A model generated the notes under the pieces. That model was not told the DNA's origin, made no database searches, and saw nothing but the letters and a program-made list of their open reading frames with translations. The position numbers were made by a program, and so were the translations under genes. A stretch of DNA of 64,000 nucleotides from Mesorhizobium metallidurans STM 2683 (lineage in GTDB: Bacteria > Pseudomonadota > Alphaproteobacteria > Rhizobiales > Rhizobiaceae): positions 90,064 through 154,063 of the forward strand of contig NZ_CAUM01000150.1 in NCBI RefSeq assembly GCF_000350085.1, read 5' to 3'. Positions 50,411-59,832 of the stretch are shown here, one piece after another (positions within the stretch are counted from its first letter, which is position 1; each line of letters starts with the position of its first letter).

Positions 50411-53400
50411 CTATTCGGCCGCTTCCGCCAATCGCACAGGCGTCGGTTCGGCAGTCGGTTCAATATGGTCTTGTTCATGTTCGGCGGCGGGTTCGCTCTG
50501 CCCGCGGCCCTCGCGCAGTTGCTCGATCACCGCATAGAAGACCGGCACGAACACCAGCGACAGGATCGTCGCCGCGACCATGCCGCCAAAGACGGTGGTG
50601 CCGATCGACTGACGGCTCGCTGCACCAGCACCTGTGGAGAACATCAGCGGCAACACGCCGAGGATGAACGCGAAGGCGGTCATCAGGATCGGCCGCAGCC
50701 GCAGGCGCGCCGCTTCCATTGCGGCATCGACGATGCTCAGGCCTTCCTCGCGCCGGCGCCGGGCAAACTCGACGATCAGAATGGCATTCTTCGCCGCCAG
50801 GCCGATCAGCATGACGAAGCCGATCTGCGAATAGACGTCGATCTGCATGCCGCGCACCAACAAGGCAACAAAGGCACCGAACAGGGCAAGCGGCACCGCC
50901 AGCAGCACCATGAACGGCATCGCCCAGCTCTCATACTGCGCCGCCAGGATCAGGAAGACGAAGACGATGGCGAGCCCAAAGACGATGGACGCAATCGATC
51001 CGGCCTTGAGCTCCTGATAGGTGATGCCGGTCCATTCGTAGCCGAAATCCTTCGGCAGCGCCGTGGCGGCGGCCCGTTCCATGGCGGCGACCGCCTGGCC
51101 GGACGAAAAGCCGGGCGCCGCACCGCCATTGATCAGCGCCGACGCATTGTTGTTGTAATGCGGCACGGTTTCCGGGCCGACGATGGGCACCAGCTTGCCC
51201 AGCGTGCTCAACGGCACCATGCCGCCGGAAGCATTGCGCACATAGAGCCGCGAAATGTCGGCGGCACCGGCGCGCGCATCCTTGTCGGCCTGAATCGTCA
51301 CACGAAAGGTGCGGCCGAACAGGTTGAAATCGTTCACATAGAGCGAGCCGAGATAGATCTGCAGCGTGTTGAACACATCAGGCAGGCTCAAGCCCAATAG
51401 CTTCGCCTTGTTGCGGTCGAGGTCGTAGTTGAACTGCGGCGTCGAGGTCGAGAACGACGAGAACAATTGCTGCGGGTTGAGTTCGGGCTGCTTGCGCGCC
51501 TCGGCGAGCACGGCTTGCGTCGCATCGTTGAGGGCAACGCTGCCGCGGCCGGTCAGATCCTCGACCTGGAATTCGAAGCCGCCGGTCGTGCCGATGCCAG
51601 GGATCGAGGGCGGATCGAAGCTCAGCGCAAAGGCTTCCGGAATCTGCATCAGCTTGCCGCGCACATCGGCGACGAGCTTGGAGGCGCTCTGGTCGGGTCC
51701 GCGTTCGTCCCATGGCTTCAGGATGGCGAATTCGACCGCCGAGTTCGACTGGGCGGCGCTGGTCAGGAAGTTCAGGCCGCTGATCGAGCCGACGATATCG
51801 ACACCGGGCGTGTTCTGCAGGATGTCGCGCGCCTTCTGCGCCACCGCGTCGGTGCGTTCCAGCGACGCCCCGTCGGGCAACTGGATGACGACGAAGAAAT
51901 AGCCCTGGTCCTCGACCGGAAGGAAGGTTGAGGGCAGCTTCTGCCAGACGAAATAGGTCGCGACGAGTCCGGCCGCGAACAGGCCGAGCATGATCCAGCG
52001 CAGGCGGATGAGGATGCCCACGCCATGGGCATAGGCGTGCGACAGCCATTCGAAGCCCGCATTGAACCAGCGGAACGGCGCGAATTGCGTTTCCCCGCGG
52101 TGACGCAGGAAGGCGGCGCTGAGCGCCGGGGTGAGCGTCAGCGAGACGAAGGCTGAGATGCCGAAGGAGATCGCGACCGTCAGGGCAAACTGGTTGTAGA
52201 GACGGCCGGAAACGCCGGGGATGAAGGCGACCGGCACGAACACCGCCATCAGCACGGCGGTTGTGGCAATGATCGGACCGGTGACCTCGGCCATCGCCGC
52301 GCGGGTGGCTGGCAGCGGCTTTAGTCCGGCCTCGAGCTGTCGCTCGACATTTTCGACCACGACGATGGCGTCGTCGACGACGAGGCCGATCGCCAGCACC
52401 ATGCCGAGCAGGCTGAGCATGTTGAGCGAGAAGCCGAACATATACATGACGACCAGCGTCGCCACCAGTGACACGGGAATCGCGATCGTTGGGATGATCG
52501 TGGTGCGCCAGCTCTGCAGGAAGATGAACACCACGGCGACAACCAGAACCAGCGCCTCGCCGAGCGTGACCAGCACGTCTTGCATCGAAGCCGAGACGAA
52601 GCGCGTCGTGTCGTAATGCATGGCGTAGCTGACGCCCTTCGGGAAACGGCCCGACAGTTCCTGCATCTTGTCCTTGACGCGCTGCTGCAGATCGAGCGCG
52701 TTCGAACCCGGCATCTGGTAGACGGCGAGCACTACGGTCGGATCCTTGCCGAAATAGGCCGACGACGAATATTGCAGCGCGCCGAGTTCGATGCGCGCGA
52801 CGTCGCGCAGCCGCACCAGCGAGCCGGTCGCGGCATCGGCGCGCACGACGATGTCGCCGAATTCCTTGGGATCGCTCAGTCTGCCGACTGCGTTGACCTG
52901 CATCTCGAAGGCGGTACCGGCCGGCGCCGGCGACTGTCCGATCTTGCCGGCCGCGACCTGGACGTTCTGCTCGGCAATGGCGTTCTGCACGTCGACGGCG
53001 GTGATGCCGAGATTGGCCAACTTGTCGGGATCGAGCCATACGCGCATCGAATAGCGCCGCTCGCCGAAGATCTGCACGTCGCCGACGCCGGGCAGGCGCT
53101 TCAGCGGGTCGACCACCTGCAGATAGGCGAGGTTGCTCAGCGCCACCGGATCGATGGAGCTGTCGGGCGAGGTGAGGTTGACGATCAGCACGAAATTCGG
53201 GTTCTGCTTCTTGATCGTCACACCACCCTGGTTGACGATCGCCGGCAGCGAGGAGGCGGCCTGCGACACCCGGTTCTGGACATCGACAGCGGCGGTGCTC
53301 AGCGAATAGCCGACCTCGAAGGTGATGGTGATTGTCGACGAGCCGTCATTGGAGCTCGACGACGACATGTAGGTCATGCCCTGCACGCCGTTGATCTGCT

Positions 53401-53599
53401 GTTCGAGCGGCGTCGTGACGGTATCCGCGACGACTTGCGCGCTGGCGCCGGGATATTGGGCGCTGACCACGACCTGCGGCGGGGTGATGTCGGGAAACTG
53501 CGAGACAGGCAGTAGGAAATAACAGATCGTCCCGGCGAGCACCATGATGATGGCGATCGCCGATGCAAAGATCGGACGGTGGATGAAAAAGTTCACCAT
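50411..53599 (-). CDS. RND multidrug efflux pump, HAE1 (AcrB/MexF-like)
   Basis: 1062 residues. Full-length hydrophobe/amphiphile RND transporter: MVNFFIHRPIFASAIAIIMV at the N-terminus, GLVVDDAIVVVENVER near residue 400 with the proton-relay aspartates, then a second repeat ending GLAAKNAILIVEFARRRREE. Proton-driven export of drugs or other amphiphiles is expected. A start three codons upstream is equally open; the ATG at 53599 is preferred, 10 bases after GAGG. It overlaps the stop of a small ORF by seven bases and precedes its adaptor by 17 bases. Confidence 0.93.
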   Translation of the reverse strand: MVNFFIHRPIFASAIAIIMVLAGTICYFLLPVSQFPDITPPQVVVSAQYPGASAQVVADTVTTPLEQQINGVQGMTYMSSSSSNDGSSTITITFEVGYSLSTAAVDVQNRVSQAASSLPAIVNQGGVTIKKQNPNFVLIVNLTSPDSSIDPVALSNLAYLQVVDPLKRLPGVGDVQIFGERRYSMRVWLDPDKLANLGITAVDVQNAIAEQNVQVAAGKIGQSPAPAGTAFEMQVNAVGRLSDPKEFGDIVVRADAATGSLVRLRDVARIELGALQYSSSAYFGKDPTVVLAVYQMPGSNALDLQQRVKDKMQELSGRFPKGVSYAMHYDTTRFVSASMQDVLVTLGEALVLVVAVVFIFLQSWRTTIIPTIAIPVSLVATLVVMYMFGFSLNMLSLLGMVLAIGLVVDDAIVVVENVERQLEAGLKPLPATRAAMAEVTGPIIATTAVLMAVFVPVAFIPGVSGRLYNQFALTVAISFGISAFVSLTLTPALSAAFLRHRGETQFAPFRWFNAGFEWLSHAYAHGVGILIRLRWIMLGLFAAGLVATYFVWQKLPSTFLPVEDQGYFFVVIQLPDGASLERTDAVAQKARDILQNTPGVDIVGSISGLNFLTSAAQSNSAVEFAILKPWDERGPDQSASKLVADVRGKLMQIPEAFALSFDPPSIPGIGTTGGFEFQVEDLTGRGSVALNDATQAVLAEARKQPELNPQQLFSSFSTSTPQFNYDLDRNKAKLLGLSLPDVFNTLQIYLGSLYVNDFNLFGRTFRVTIQADKDARAGAADISRLYVRNASGGMVPLSTLGKLVPIVGPETVPHYNNNASALINGGAAPGFSSGQAVAAMERAAATALPKDFGYEWTGITYQELKAGSIASIVFGLAIVFVFLILAAQYESWAMPFMVLLAVPLALFGAFVALLVRGMQIDVYSQIGFVMLIGLAAKNAILIVEFARRRREEGLSIVDAAMEAARLRLRPILMTAFAFILGVLPLMFSTGAGAASRQSIGTTVFGGMVAATILSLVFVPVFYAVIEQLREGRGQSEPAAEHEQDHIEPTAEPTPVRLAEAAE

Positions 53600-53853
53600 G
53601 AAACGCACGCCTCGTTGAATGCTTTTGCTTCGCCAAATGCCTTGGCAATCCTGGACAGTTGCCGGCCATGCCCGGATCCCGCGTCTCCTGAAAAACGAGA
53701 CGGCGGCGCCTTGCGGCCCGGATGCTGCTGATCGGCGAGCGACCGCAGCATCCTCTCGAATGCATGCGGGTCGACGCCGTCCGCCTTCATCACCAGCCGG
53801 ATCATCGGATCCCGGATGGCTTCATCGATTGTCAAATCCTTGCGCTGCGACAT
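53593..53853 (-). CDS. Small protein leading the RND operon
   Basis: 86 residues starting MSQRKDLTIDEAIRDPMIRL. The pattern TIDEAIRDPMIRLVMKADGV looks like that of small conserved proteins of rhizobia, but I know no function. It is rich in charged residues and has no membrane segment. Its stop overlaps the pump start (ATGGTGA), so it may couple translation of the pump or be a regulator. A longer frame upstream is possible but has no ribosome site. Confidence 0.65.
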   Translation of the reverse strand: MSQRKDLTIDEAIRDPMIRLVMKADGVDPHAFERMLRSLADQQHPGRKAPPSRFSGDAGSGHGRQLSRIAKAFGEAKAFNEACVSW

Positions 53854-54008
53854 CGAAGCGGCTCCTTGCTGGCGATTCGCATCGAATGATCGCGAATCGT
53901 TTTTCGTGGTTCTCACCGGCCGAAGCCGCATGACAGGCAGTTTCCTTACCCTGGTTCCGTCCCGGCAGGGCCTAACGGCGATGTCGATCGTTGACGGCAG
54001 GCAAGATA

Positions 54009-54055
54009 GGTGTTACCAGTAAGTAACATTCGTGACGTTACAGACCGGTAACACC
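54009..54055. promoter_or_regulatory. Nested palindromic operator between the pump operon and the TetR gene
   Basis: Outer perfect 9-base arms ggtgttacc (54009-54017) and ggtaacacc (54047-54055) enclose inner arms gtaac (54023-54027) and gttac (54037-54041). The site is 64 bases before the TetR start and about 155 bases before the small leader gene. It is most likely the TetR operator and would control both directions. Confidence 0.7.
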
Positions 54056-54118
54056 CTAGTCAAGAGGTGTGCTGAATTTTTAGGGAGCCCCAATTCTTAG
54101 GGAGCCAAGGAGACTGCG

Positions 54119-54700
54119 ATGGCAGACGGCATTTCGGAACGCGTCCGGCCCCGGGAACGAATCCTGGAGACGGCGCAGGACATGTTCCACAAGCATGGCA
54201 TCAAGGGCGTCGGCGTCGACGCCATCACCGAAGCCGCCGGCACCAACAAGATGACGCTCTACCGTCATTTCGAATCCAAGGACGATCTGATCATCGAGTG
54301 CCTGCGCGCCACCGCGTGCAAGGCCGGCGCGATGTGGGACGCATTTGAGGCTGAGTACCCTGGCGACAAGCTCGCGCAACTGCACGCCTGGGTTCGCAAG
54401 GCCGCCCAGATGCTCAGCGCCGACAGCCGCGGCTGCGACATGGCCAATGCCGCCATCGAGTTGAGCGAAACCGATCATCCGGCAAGGCGTGTGATCAAGG
54501 AACTCAAGGAAGCCCAGCGCGAACGCCTGGTGAATTTGTGCCGGGAGGCCGGCGTCGGCCAGGCCGAGCTTCTCGCAGACACGCTGTCGCTATTGCTCGA
54601 TGGCGCTCGCGTCAGCCTGCAGAGTGTCGGCGCCGCAGGCCCCAGCGCGCAGTTCGTGCGCATGGCTGAAGGCCTGATCGCATCGTTCAAGGCGCGGTAG
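54119..54700 (+). CDS. TetR-family transcriptional regulator
   Basis: 193 residues. A canonical TetR helix-turn-helix is at residues 14-57 (RILETAQDMFHKHGIKGVGV then ITEAAGTNKMTLYRHFESKD). The C-terminal ligand domain is of the TetR_C type. It is divergent from the RND operon, with a nested palindrome in the gap, so repression of the pump and of itself is the natural reading. No ligand can be named. Confidence 0.9.
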   Translation: MADGISERVRPRERILETAQDMFHKHGIKGVGVDAITEAAGTNKMTLYRHFESKDDLIIECLRATACKAGAMWDAFEAEYPGDKLAQLHAWVRKAAQMLSADSRGCDMANAAIELSETDHPARRVIKELKEAQRERLVNLCREAGVGQAELLADTLSLLLDGARVSLQSVGAAGPSAQFVRMAEGLIASFKAR

Positions 54701-54764
54701 TGGCGGGAGACGACCCGTTGCGGACGTTCTTAGGTTTGGAGGCCGTGTTAGGTTAGAGCAGTAA

Positions 54765-55574
54765 ATGGAACGCATCACGGCAGGAACGCTGCACACTTCC
54801 TACCAGCTTGGCAGCCTTGTCTTCACCGCCCTCCGCGATGGTCATGTCGATATGCCGACTACCCGCCTACGTCAGCCAGGCGATAAGGTCTTTGGGGATG
54901 ACTTTCCTACCCAGGTTCAACTTGTCAGCGGTCAGCTCAGGCTTTCGGTCAACGCCTTTGCAATCGACGATGGCGCGGACGTGACATTGATCGACACCGG
55001 CGCGGCGAATACCTGGCACCCAAGCATGGGGCTGCTTCCCGAGGCCTTGAGCGAAGCCAATATCTCGCCTGATCGGGTGCGGACGGTTGCGTTCACCCAT
55101 ACCCATCTCGACCATATCCATGGGCTCATTCTCGCGAACGGCGAAAACGCCTTCCCCCGGATGTCCAGGCTCCTTGTTCCCAGGGCGGAACTCGATATGT
55201 TTCGCAGCGAGTCAAGGCTCTCGCGGTTTCATGACATGGCTGAGCCCTTTGACGGCGGGCAGCGCCTGCAGGAAGGTTTTGAGGCTGTTGCGGCGCCCGG
55301 CCACGAGGTGGGGCACACATGCTTCCGGACTTCGAGCGGAGGAAAAGCTGTTCTGGTCTGGGGTGACATAATCCATGTTCCCTCCCTTCAGTTCGAGTGC
55401 CCGGAAGTGTCCTGGGAGTTCGACGCTGATCAAGCGCAGGCGCGTGCAAGCCGGCTCATGATTCTAGCGCACGCATCAGACGATCAGCTCTATGTCGCCG
55501 GAGCACATCTCGACTCTCCGGGCGTGGGCCGTGTCGTGCGCGCTGGAGATGGCTTCGTTTTCGAGCCGCTATGA
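54765..55574 (+). CDS. Metallo-beta-lactamase-fold hydrolase
   Basis: 269 residues. The metal motif HxHxDH is in THTHLDHIHG near residue 112, with later ligands in APGHEVGHT (His near 180) and WGDIIH (Asp near 200). LIDTGAANTW before the first motif is typical of quorum-quenching lactonases and related AidC/AiiB-like hydrolases, but also of many others. It lies 64 bases after the TetR gene in the same direction and could be in its regulon. No signal peptide is seen. Confidence 0.82.
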   Translation: MERITAGTLHTSYQLGSLVFTALRDGHVDMPTTRLRQPGDKVFGDDFPTQVQLVSGQLRLSVNAFAIDDGADVTLIDTGAANTWHPSMGLLPEALSEANISPDRVRTVAFTHTHLDHIHGLILANGENAFPRMSRLLVPRAELDMFRSESRLSRFHDMAEPFDGGQRLQEGFEAVAAPGHEVGHTCFRTSSGGKAVLVWGDIIHVPSLQFECPEVSWEFDADQAQARASRLMILAHASDDQLYVAGAHLDSPGVGRVVRAGDGFVFEPL

Positions 55575-55925
55575 AGGTCCTGGAGCGTCCGCTTTCCACC
55601 CAGAGCCGCAGTTGCCATCGGTACCAGGTGTCAGGTTTTCACCACTAGGGTCCCGCTATACGCGTCCGCATTTTGGACGCGGACGACATCTCCAAGAACG
55701 AAAAATGAAAAAAGCCCGCTGCCGGGAGGAGGTGGCGGCGGGCTTGATTTCGAATGCGGCGCGGGAGGAGGTGCACCGAATTCAAGGCCGGCATCGCATC
55801 TGGGAGGAGTAGATGGCCGACAACTATGAACTTACGGATTGCCTAACGATTCGGCAATTGCGAAAGATGCATAGCAGATGTGCATATTTGCCGTATCAGC
55901 TATGATCCGAAGCCGGAAAACGGCG
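55575..55925. other. Intergenic region between the hydrolase gene and the LacI gene
   Basis: About 350 bases between convergent genes. It holds one clear hairpin with a T run (see 55708-55745) and no convincing gene. A short open stretch at 55806-55900 was too short and lacks typical codon use. Confidence 0.6.
55708..55745 (-). terminator. Intrinsic terminator after the LacI gene
   Basis: Read on the minus strand, aagcccgc (55745-55738) and gcgggctt (55719-55712) form an 8-base stem, and six T residues follow. The orientation and the place, about 180 bases after the end of the LacI regulator gene, fit the end of that minus-strand transcript. Confidence 0.75.
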
Positions 55926-56948
55926 TCATTGCACCGGGACGTTTTCCTTGAAAATCAGCCGCGGCTCGATGAATTTCCGGGTCAGATAGGGCGCCGACGA
56001 TGCGATCGAGCCGAGCAGGCGAATGACCGACTGCTCGGCGATCAGCCGTGCATTCTGGTCGATGACGACATCGAGCAGATCGTCGACGAGATAGCCGCGT
56101 GTCGCCCGCGTCAAATCATGGCAGATGAACACCGGCTTCTTCTGCGGCCTGGCGTCCAGCAGCGCCTTGGCCACGCCCGAGCGGCCGGCGCCGACGCAAT
56201 AGATGCCGAGCAACTCCGGCTCATTGTGCAGTGCCTGCATCGTCGCGGTGTAGCTGATGTCGGGCTCGTCGTTGATCTCGACGGCGCTGGTGACGGTCAG
56301 GTTGGGGAACTCCTCGCTCAGCACCGAGCGAAAGCCCATTTCACGTTCCTCGTGCCCGCGATAGGAGCGTGAGCCGACGACCATTGCCAGATGGCCCGGG
56401 CGCCCGCTCAGGAAACGTCCCATCAACAAGGCCGCGGTGCGGCCCGCAACACGGTTGTCGATGCCGACATAGGCCGATCGGGGCGCACCCGGCACGTCGG
56501 ACACCAAGGTGACGAGGCGGATACCGGCCTCGACGATCTCGCGCAGGATGTTGCGGGTTCGCGGGTGATCGATGGCGATCACACCGACGCCGTTTGCCCT
56601 AAGCGAGAGATTTTCGATCGCCGCCTGTAACGCGCCTGGCGAAATGCCGGCCAGGTTGTGGATCCGGCAGGAGGCGACCAGCGGCAGGCGCGCCGCATAG
56701 TCCTCGATATGCCTTGCCAGATCCATCATGAAGGCGTTGGAACCGATCGGCAGGAAGAATTCGAGATGCGCCGGCCGCGAGGGCAGCGTCACCTGGTCGA
56801 CGACCGGCAGATAGCCGAGCTGCTTGGCCGCTTCCATCACCCGTTGCCGGTTGGCCGCACTTGCGCCCGGCCGGTTGTTCAGCACCCGGTCGACCGTCGC
56901 GGTCGACAGCCCGCAGTTCCTGGCGATATCCGAAACGGTGGCTTTCAT
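55926..56948 (-). CDS. LacI-family transcriptional regulator
   Basis: 340 residues. Helix-turn-helix MKATVSDIARNCGLSTATVD and hinge RQRVMEAAKQLGYLP at the N-terminus, then a periplasmic-binding-type ligand domain. The VDRVLNNRPGAS segment differs from the usual VSRVLN. It lies downstream of the sugar ABC genes on the same strand, 57 bases after the ATPase, and is the likely local repressor, responding to the imported sugar. Confidence 0.88.
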   Translation of the reverse strand: MKATVSDIARNCGLSTATVDRVLNNRPGASAANRQRVMEAAKQLGYLPVVDQVTLPSRPAHLEFFLPIGSNAFMMDLARHIEDYAARLPLVASCRIHNLAGISPGALQAAIENLSLRANGVGVIAIDHPRTRNILREIVEAGIRLVTLVSDVPGAPRSAYVGIDNRVAGRTAALLMGRFLSGRPGHLAMVVGSRSYRGHEEREMGFRSVLSEEFPNLTVTSAVEINDEPDISYTATMQALHNEPELLGIYCVGAGRSGVAKALLDARPQKKPVFICHDLTRATRGYLVDDLLDVVIDQNARLIAEQSVIRLLGSIASSAPYLTRKFIEPRLIFKENVPVQ

Positions 56949-57005
56949 GGTCCCAGTCATAGGAGCGGATGCGATCCCGTGCCAGACATGCGGCCTGGCT
57001 GCTGC

Positions 57006-57800
57006 TCAGGCCCCCGAATGCTTGCCTTCGGCGATGGCGTCGCGGATCTCCTTGTCGGACATGCCGGTGATGACGCGTTCGACTTCCGTCACGTTGGTCT
57101 TCTTCGGGTCGATGTCGTCGGCGACCACCTTGCCCCGGCGCATCACGACGATGCGGTCGACCACCTGGAAGACGTGGTGGATGTTGTGGGCGATGAAGAT
57201 GCAGGAATGGCCCGAATCGCGGGCGCTGCGCACGAAGCTCAAAACGCCTTGCGTCTCGGCGACGCCGAGATTGTTGGTCGGCTCGTCGAGGATGATGAGG
57301 TCGCTGTCGAAATGCATGGCCCGCGCGATCGCCACCGCCTGCCGTTCGCCGCCGGACAGCGAGCCGATCGGCGTCGTCGGCGGGATGTTCTTGGAGATGC
57401 CGACCTGCTTCAGCAGGTCGCGGGCGACCACGTTCATCGCCTCCTGATCCATCCGGTTGAGGAAGCGCGGCGACTTGATCGGTTCGCGCCCGAGGAACAG
57501 ATTGCGGGCGATCGACAACTGTGTGACCAGCGCCGAGTCCTGATAGATCGTCTCGATGCCATGGGCGATGGCGTCGCTGGTGCTGCGGAAGTTGACCTTC
57601 TTGCCGCGGATGAAGATGTCGCCGCTGGTCAGCGGAACCGCGCCCGACAGCACCTTGATCAGCGTCGACTTGCCGGCGCCATTGTCGCCGAGCAGCCCGA
57701 CGATCTCCCTTTCATTGACGTGGAAATTGGCTTCCACCAGCGCTTGCACGCGCCCGTAGGACTTGCGGATGTTCTCCATGCGGACAAGCGGTTCGGCCAT
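57006..57800 (-). CDS. Sugar ABC transporter ATP-binding protein, single domain (FrcA-like)
   Basis: 264 residues with one ABC domain: Walker A LLGDNGAGKSTLIKVL, signature SLSGGERQAVAIARAM, Walker B LIILDEPTNNLGV. Unlike RbsA-type ATPases it has only one domain, as in the FrcA branch of fructose or related importers. It begins three bases after the permease stop. The protein would form a homodimer. Confidence 0.9.
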   Translation of the reverse strand: MAEPLVRMENIRKSYGRVQALVEANFHVNEREIVGLLGDNGAGKSTLIKVLSGAVPLTSGDIFIRGKKVNFRSTSDAIAHGIETIYQDSALVTQLSIARNLFLGREPIKSPRFLNRMDQEAMNVVARDLLKQVGISKNIPPTTPIGSLSGGERQAVAIARAMHFDSDLIILDEPTNNLGVAETQGVLSFVRSARDSGHSCIFIAHNIHHVFQVVDRIVVMRRGKVVADDIDPKKTNVTEVERVITGMSDKEIRDAIAEGKHSGA

Positions 57801-57803
57801 GGT

Positions 57804-58790
57804 TCACGTCCCTGCCTGATGCCGGCGTTCCAGCCATGAGTGGAGCGCCATCATGCCGAGGATGATGGCGCCGATGAAGATGTTGTAGGCAAGGCCAGGC
57901 ACGCCGATCAGCACGATGCCGTTGCGCATCACCCGCAGGATCAGGATGCCGAGAACGGTGCCGATAATGGTACCGCGCCCGCCGGTCAGCGCGGTGCCGC
58001 CGATCACCACCATGGCGATGACTTCGAGCTCGTAGCCGGTGCCGCTGTTGGGATTGGCCGCCGAGGTGCGCAGCGAGGAGATGACGCCGGCGAGCGAGGC
58101 CATCAGCGACGACAGGATGAACAGGCCGATCTTGACGCCGCTGACATTGACGCCTCGCGCCCTTGCCGCGTTGGGGTTGCCGCCCGCCGCCTGGATCCAG
58201 TTGCCGGTGCGGCTCTGCGTCAGCACATAGCCAAGCGCGATTGCGGCGGCGATGAACCAGAACAGCGACATGTAGATGCGGAACGGCCCGATGAAGAAGT
58301 CGCCGACCAGCACTTCCGCGAGCCAGCTGCCTTCGGCGCTCCAGGTCCGCTGGGGGAAACCGTCGGTGACGAACAGGGCAGTGCCGCGCACGACAAGCAG
58401 CATGCCGAGCGTCACCAGAAAGGACGGGATCTTGAGCTGCGTGACGAACCAGCCATTGACCAGCCCGATGAACGCGGCGACCACCAGCGCGATGAGGAAG
58501 CCCATTTCCAGCGAGGTGACGCCGCTGTTGAACAGGGTCCACATCAGAACCGGCGAGAAACCGAACACCGATCCGACGGAGAGGTCGAATTCGCCCGAGG
58601 TCATCAGCAGCGTCATCGCCAGCGCGATCAGGCCGAGCTCGACCGTGAAGGCCAGCGTGTTGGAGATGTTCTGCGGCGACAGGAAGCTCGGGTTGATGCT
58701 CCAGAAGACCGCGATTTCGACGACGAGCAGCACGAAAGGACCGAATTCGGGCCTCGCGATCAGACGTTGGACAACGGAACGATTTTCCAC
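57804..58790 (-). CDS. Sugar ABC transporter permease (FrcC/RbsC-like)
   Basis: 328 residues with about nine hydrophobic segments and the motifs SGEFDLSVGSVFGFSPVLM, LKIPSFLVTLGMLLVVRGTA and VVIGGTALTGGRGTIIG-like. The start is GTG at 58790 (MENRSVVQ). It lies 109 bases after the binding-protein gene, a gap that could lower downstream expression. Sugar uptake is expected; the exact sugar is unknown. Confidence 0.9.
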   Translation of the reverse strand: MENRSVVQRLIARPEFGPFVLLVVEIAVFWSINPSFLSPQNISNTLAFTVELGLIALAMTLLMTSGEFDLSVGSVFGFSPVLMWTLFNSGVTSLEMGFLIALVVAAFIGLVNGWFVTQLKIPSFLVTLGMLLVVRGTALFVTDGFPQRTWSAEGSWLAEVLVGDFFIGPFRIYMSLFWFIAAAIALGYVLTQSRTGNWIQAAGGNPNAARARGVNVSGVKIGLFILSSLMASLAGVISSLRTSAANPNSGTGYELEVIAMVVIGGTALTGGRGTIIGTVLGILILRVMRNGIVLIGVPGLAYNIFIGAIILGMMALHSWLERRHQAGT

Positions 58791-58899
58791 TTGGACCCGC
58801 GAAAGGAATTAGCCGAGACTTGCGCCGCACCCGGCAGCCTCGGCGAAAGGAAAGCATAGTCGCGACCGCAGGTGCGGCCGCGACTGTTCTGATTGCGGA

Positions 58900-59832
58900 T
58901 TATTTGCCGGCCAGGATCTTGTCGTAAACCTCGGCGGTGTCCTTCTCGTAGAGCGCGCCGGTGATCACGTTGAAGCCGGGCGGAATGCCGCTGGCGGCCA
59001 TGTTGGCCAGCGAAAGCGCCACATAGCTGGTCGCCTGCGGGTCCTGCCACTGCCCGGCATTGACGTAGCCGTTCAGCACTTCCTGGGTGGTGTCGAGCGA
59101 GTTGCCCCAGCCGACGACCGGGATTTCGCCCGGCTTGACGCCGACCTGGTCGAACACCCGCTTGATCGAGCCGGTCACCAGATCGCCGAGGCCGATGATC
59201 GCCTTGACCTTGGCCTTGTTGGCGGTGAGGTAATCGACCATGCGGTTGATCACTTCGGCCTGGTCGAGCGTCGCTTCGGTGATTTCATAGGTAATGCCGA
59301 GCGGCTCGAAGACGCTCTTGATGCCTTCTTCCTCCTGGACGCCATAGGTGGCGCCTGGAATCTCGACCGGCATCCAGACGAAATCACCCTTCTTCACCAG
59401 GCCCTTGTCGACCAGATACTGCGCCCAATGCTTGCCGAAGGTGACATTGTCGCCGCCGACATAGGCATTGAAGTCCGCCTTCGGATCGGGCGTGTTGAAG
59501 TTGATGATCGGGATGTTCGCCGCGCGGGCTTCCCCAACGATCTCGACAAGGCTGCCCGGATCGGGGCTGGTGGTGACGATGCCGTCGGCCTTGGCCGATA
59601 TCGCCGCGCGGACGGCCTCCTGCTGGGACGCCACGTCGCCATTGTGGAACGAGGTGTTGACGGTGTTGCCGGTGTCCGTCGCCCACTGCTTGGCGCCGGC
59701 GAGGAAGTAAGTCCAGACCGGGTCGGCCGGGCCGCCATGCGAAATCCAGTAGAACGTCTTGGCCTGTGCCACGGCCGGAATGGCCAGCGCCATGATCAAG
59801 CCGAATACAAGCAGTCGTAGCCTTGTCAGCAT
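58900..59832 (-). CDS. Periplasmic sugar-binding protein
   Basis: 310 residues. A Sec signal peptide (MLTRLRLLVFGLIMALAIPA then VAQA) precedes a type I periplasmic-binding fold: FYWISHGGPADPVWTYFLAG, TTSPDPGSLVEIVGEA, YVGGDNVTFGKHWAQYL. The start at 59832 follows GGAGGAAATCAA; longer frames upstream are rejected. First gene of the transporter operon. The protein begins with the HGGPADPVW segment in place of the usual ribose-binding entry, so the ligand may not be ribose. Confidence 0.88.
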   Translation of the reverse strand: MLTRLRLLVFGLIMALAIPAVAQAKTFYWISHGGPADPVWTYFLAGAKQWATDTGNTVNTSFHNGDVASQQEAVRAAISAKADGIVTTSPDPGSLVEIVGEARAANIPIINFNTPDPKADFNAYVGGDNVTFGKHWAQYLVDKGLVKKGDFVWMPVEIPGATYGVQEEEGIKSVFEPLGITYEITEATLDQAEVINRMVDYLTANKAKVKAIIGLGDLVTGSIKRVFDQVGVKPGEIPVVGWGNSLDTTQEVLNGYVNAGQWQDPQATSYVALSLANMAASGIPPGFNVITGALYEKDTAEVYDKILAGK

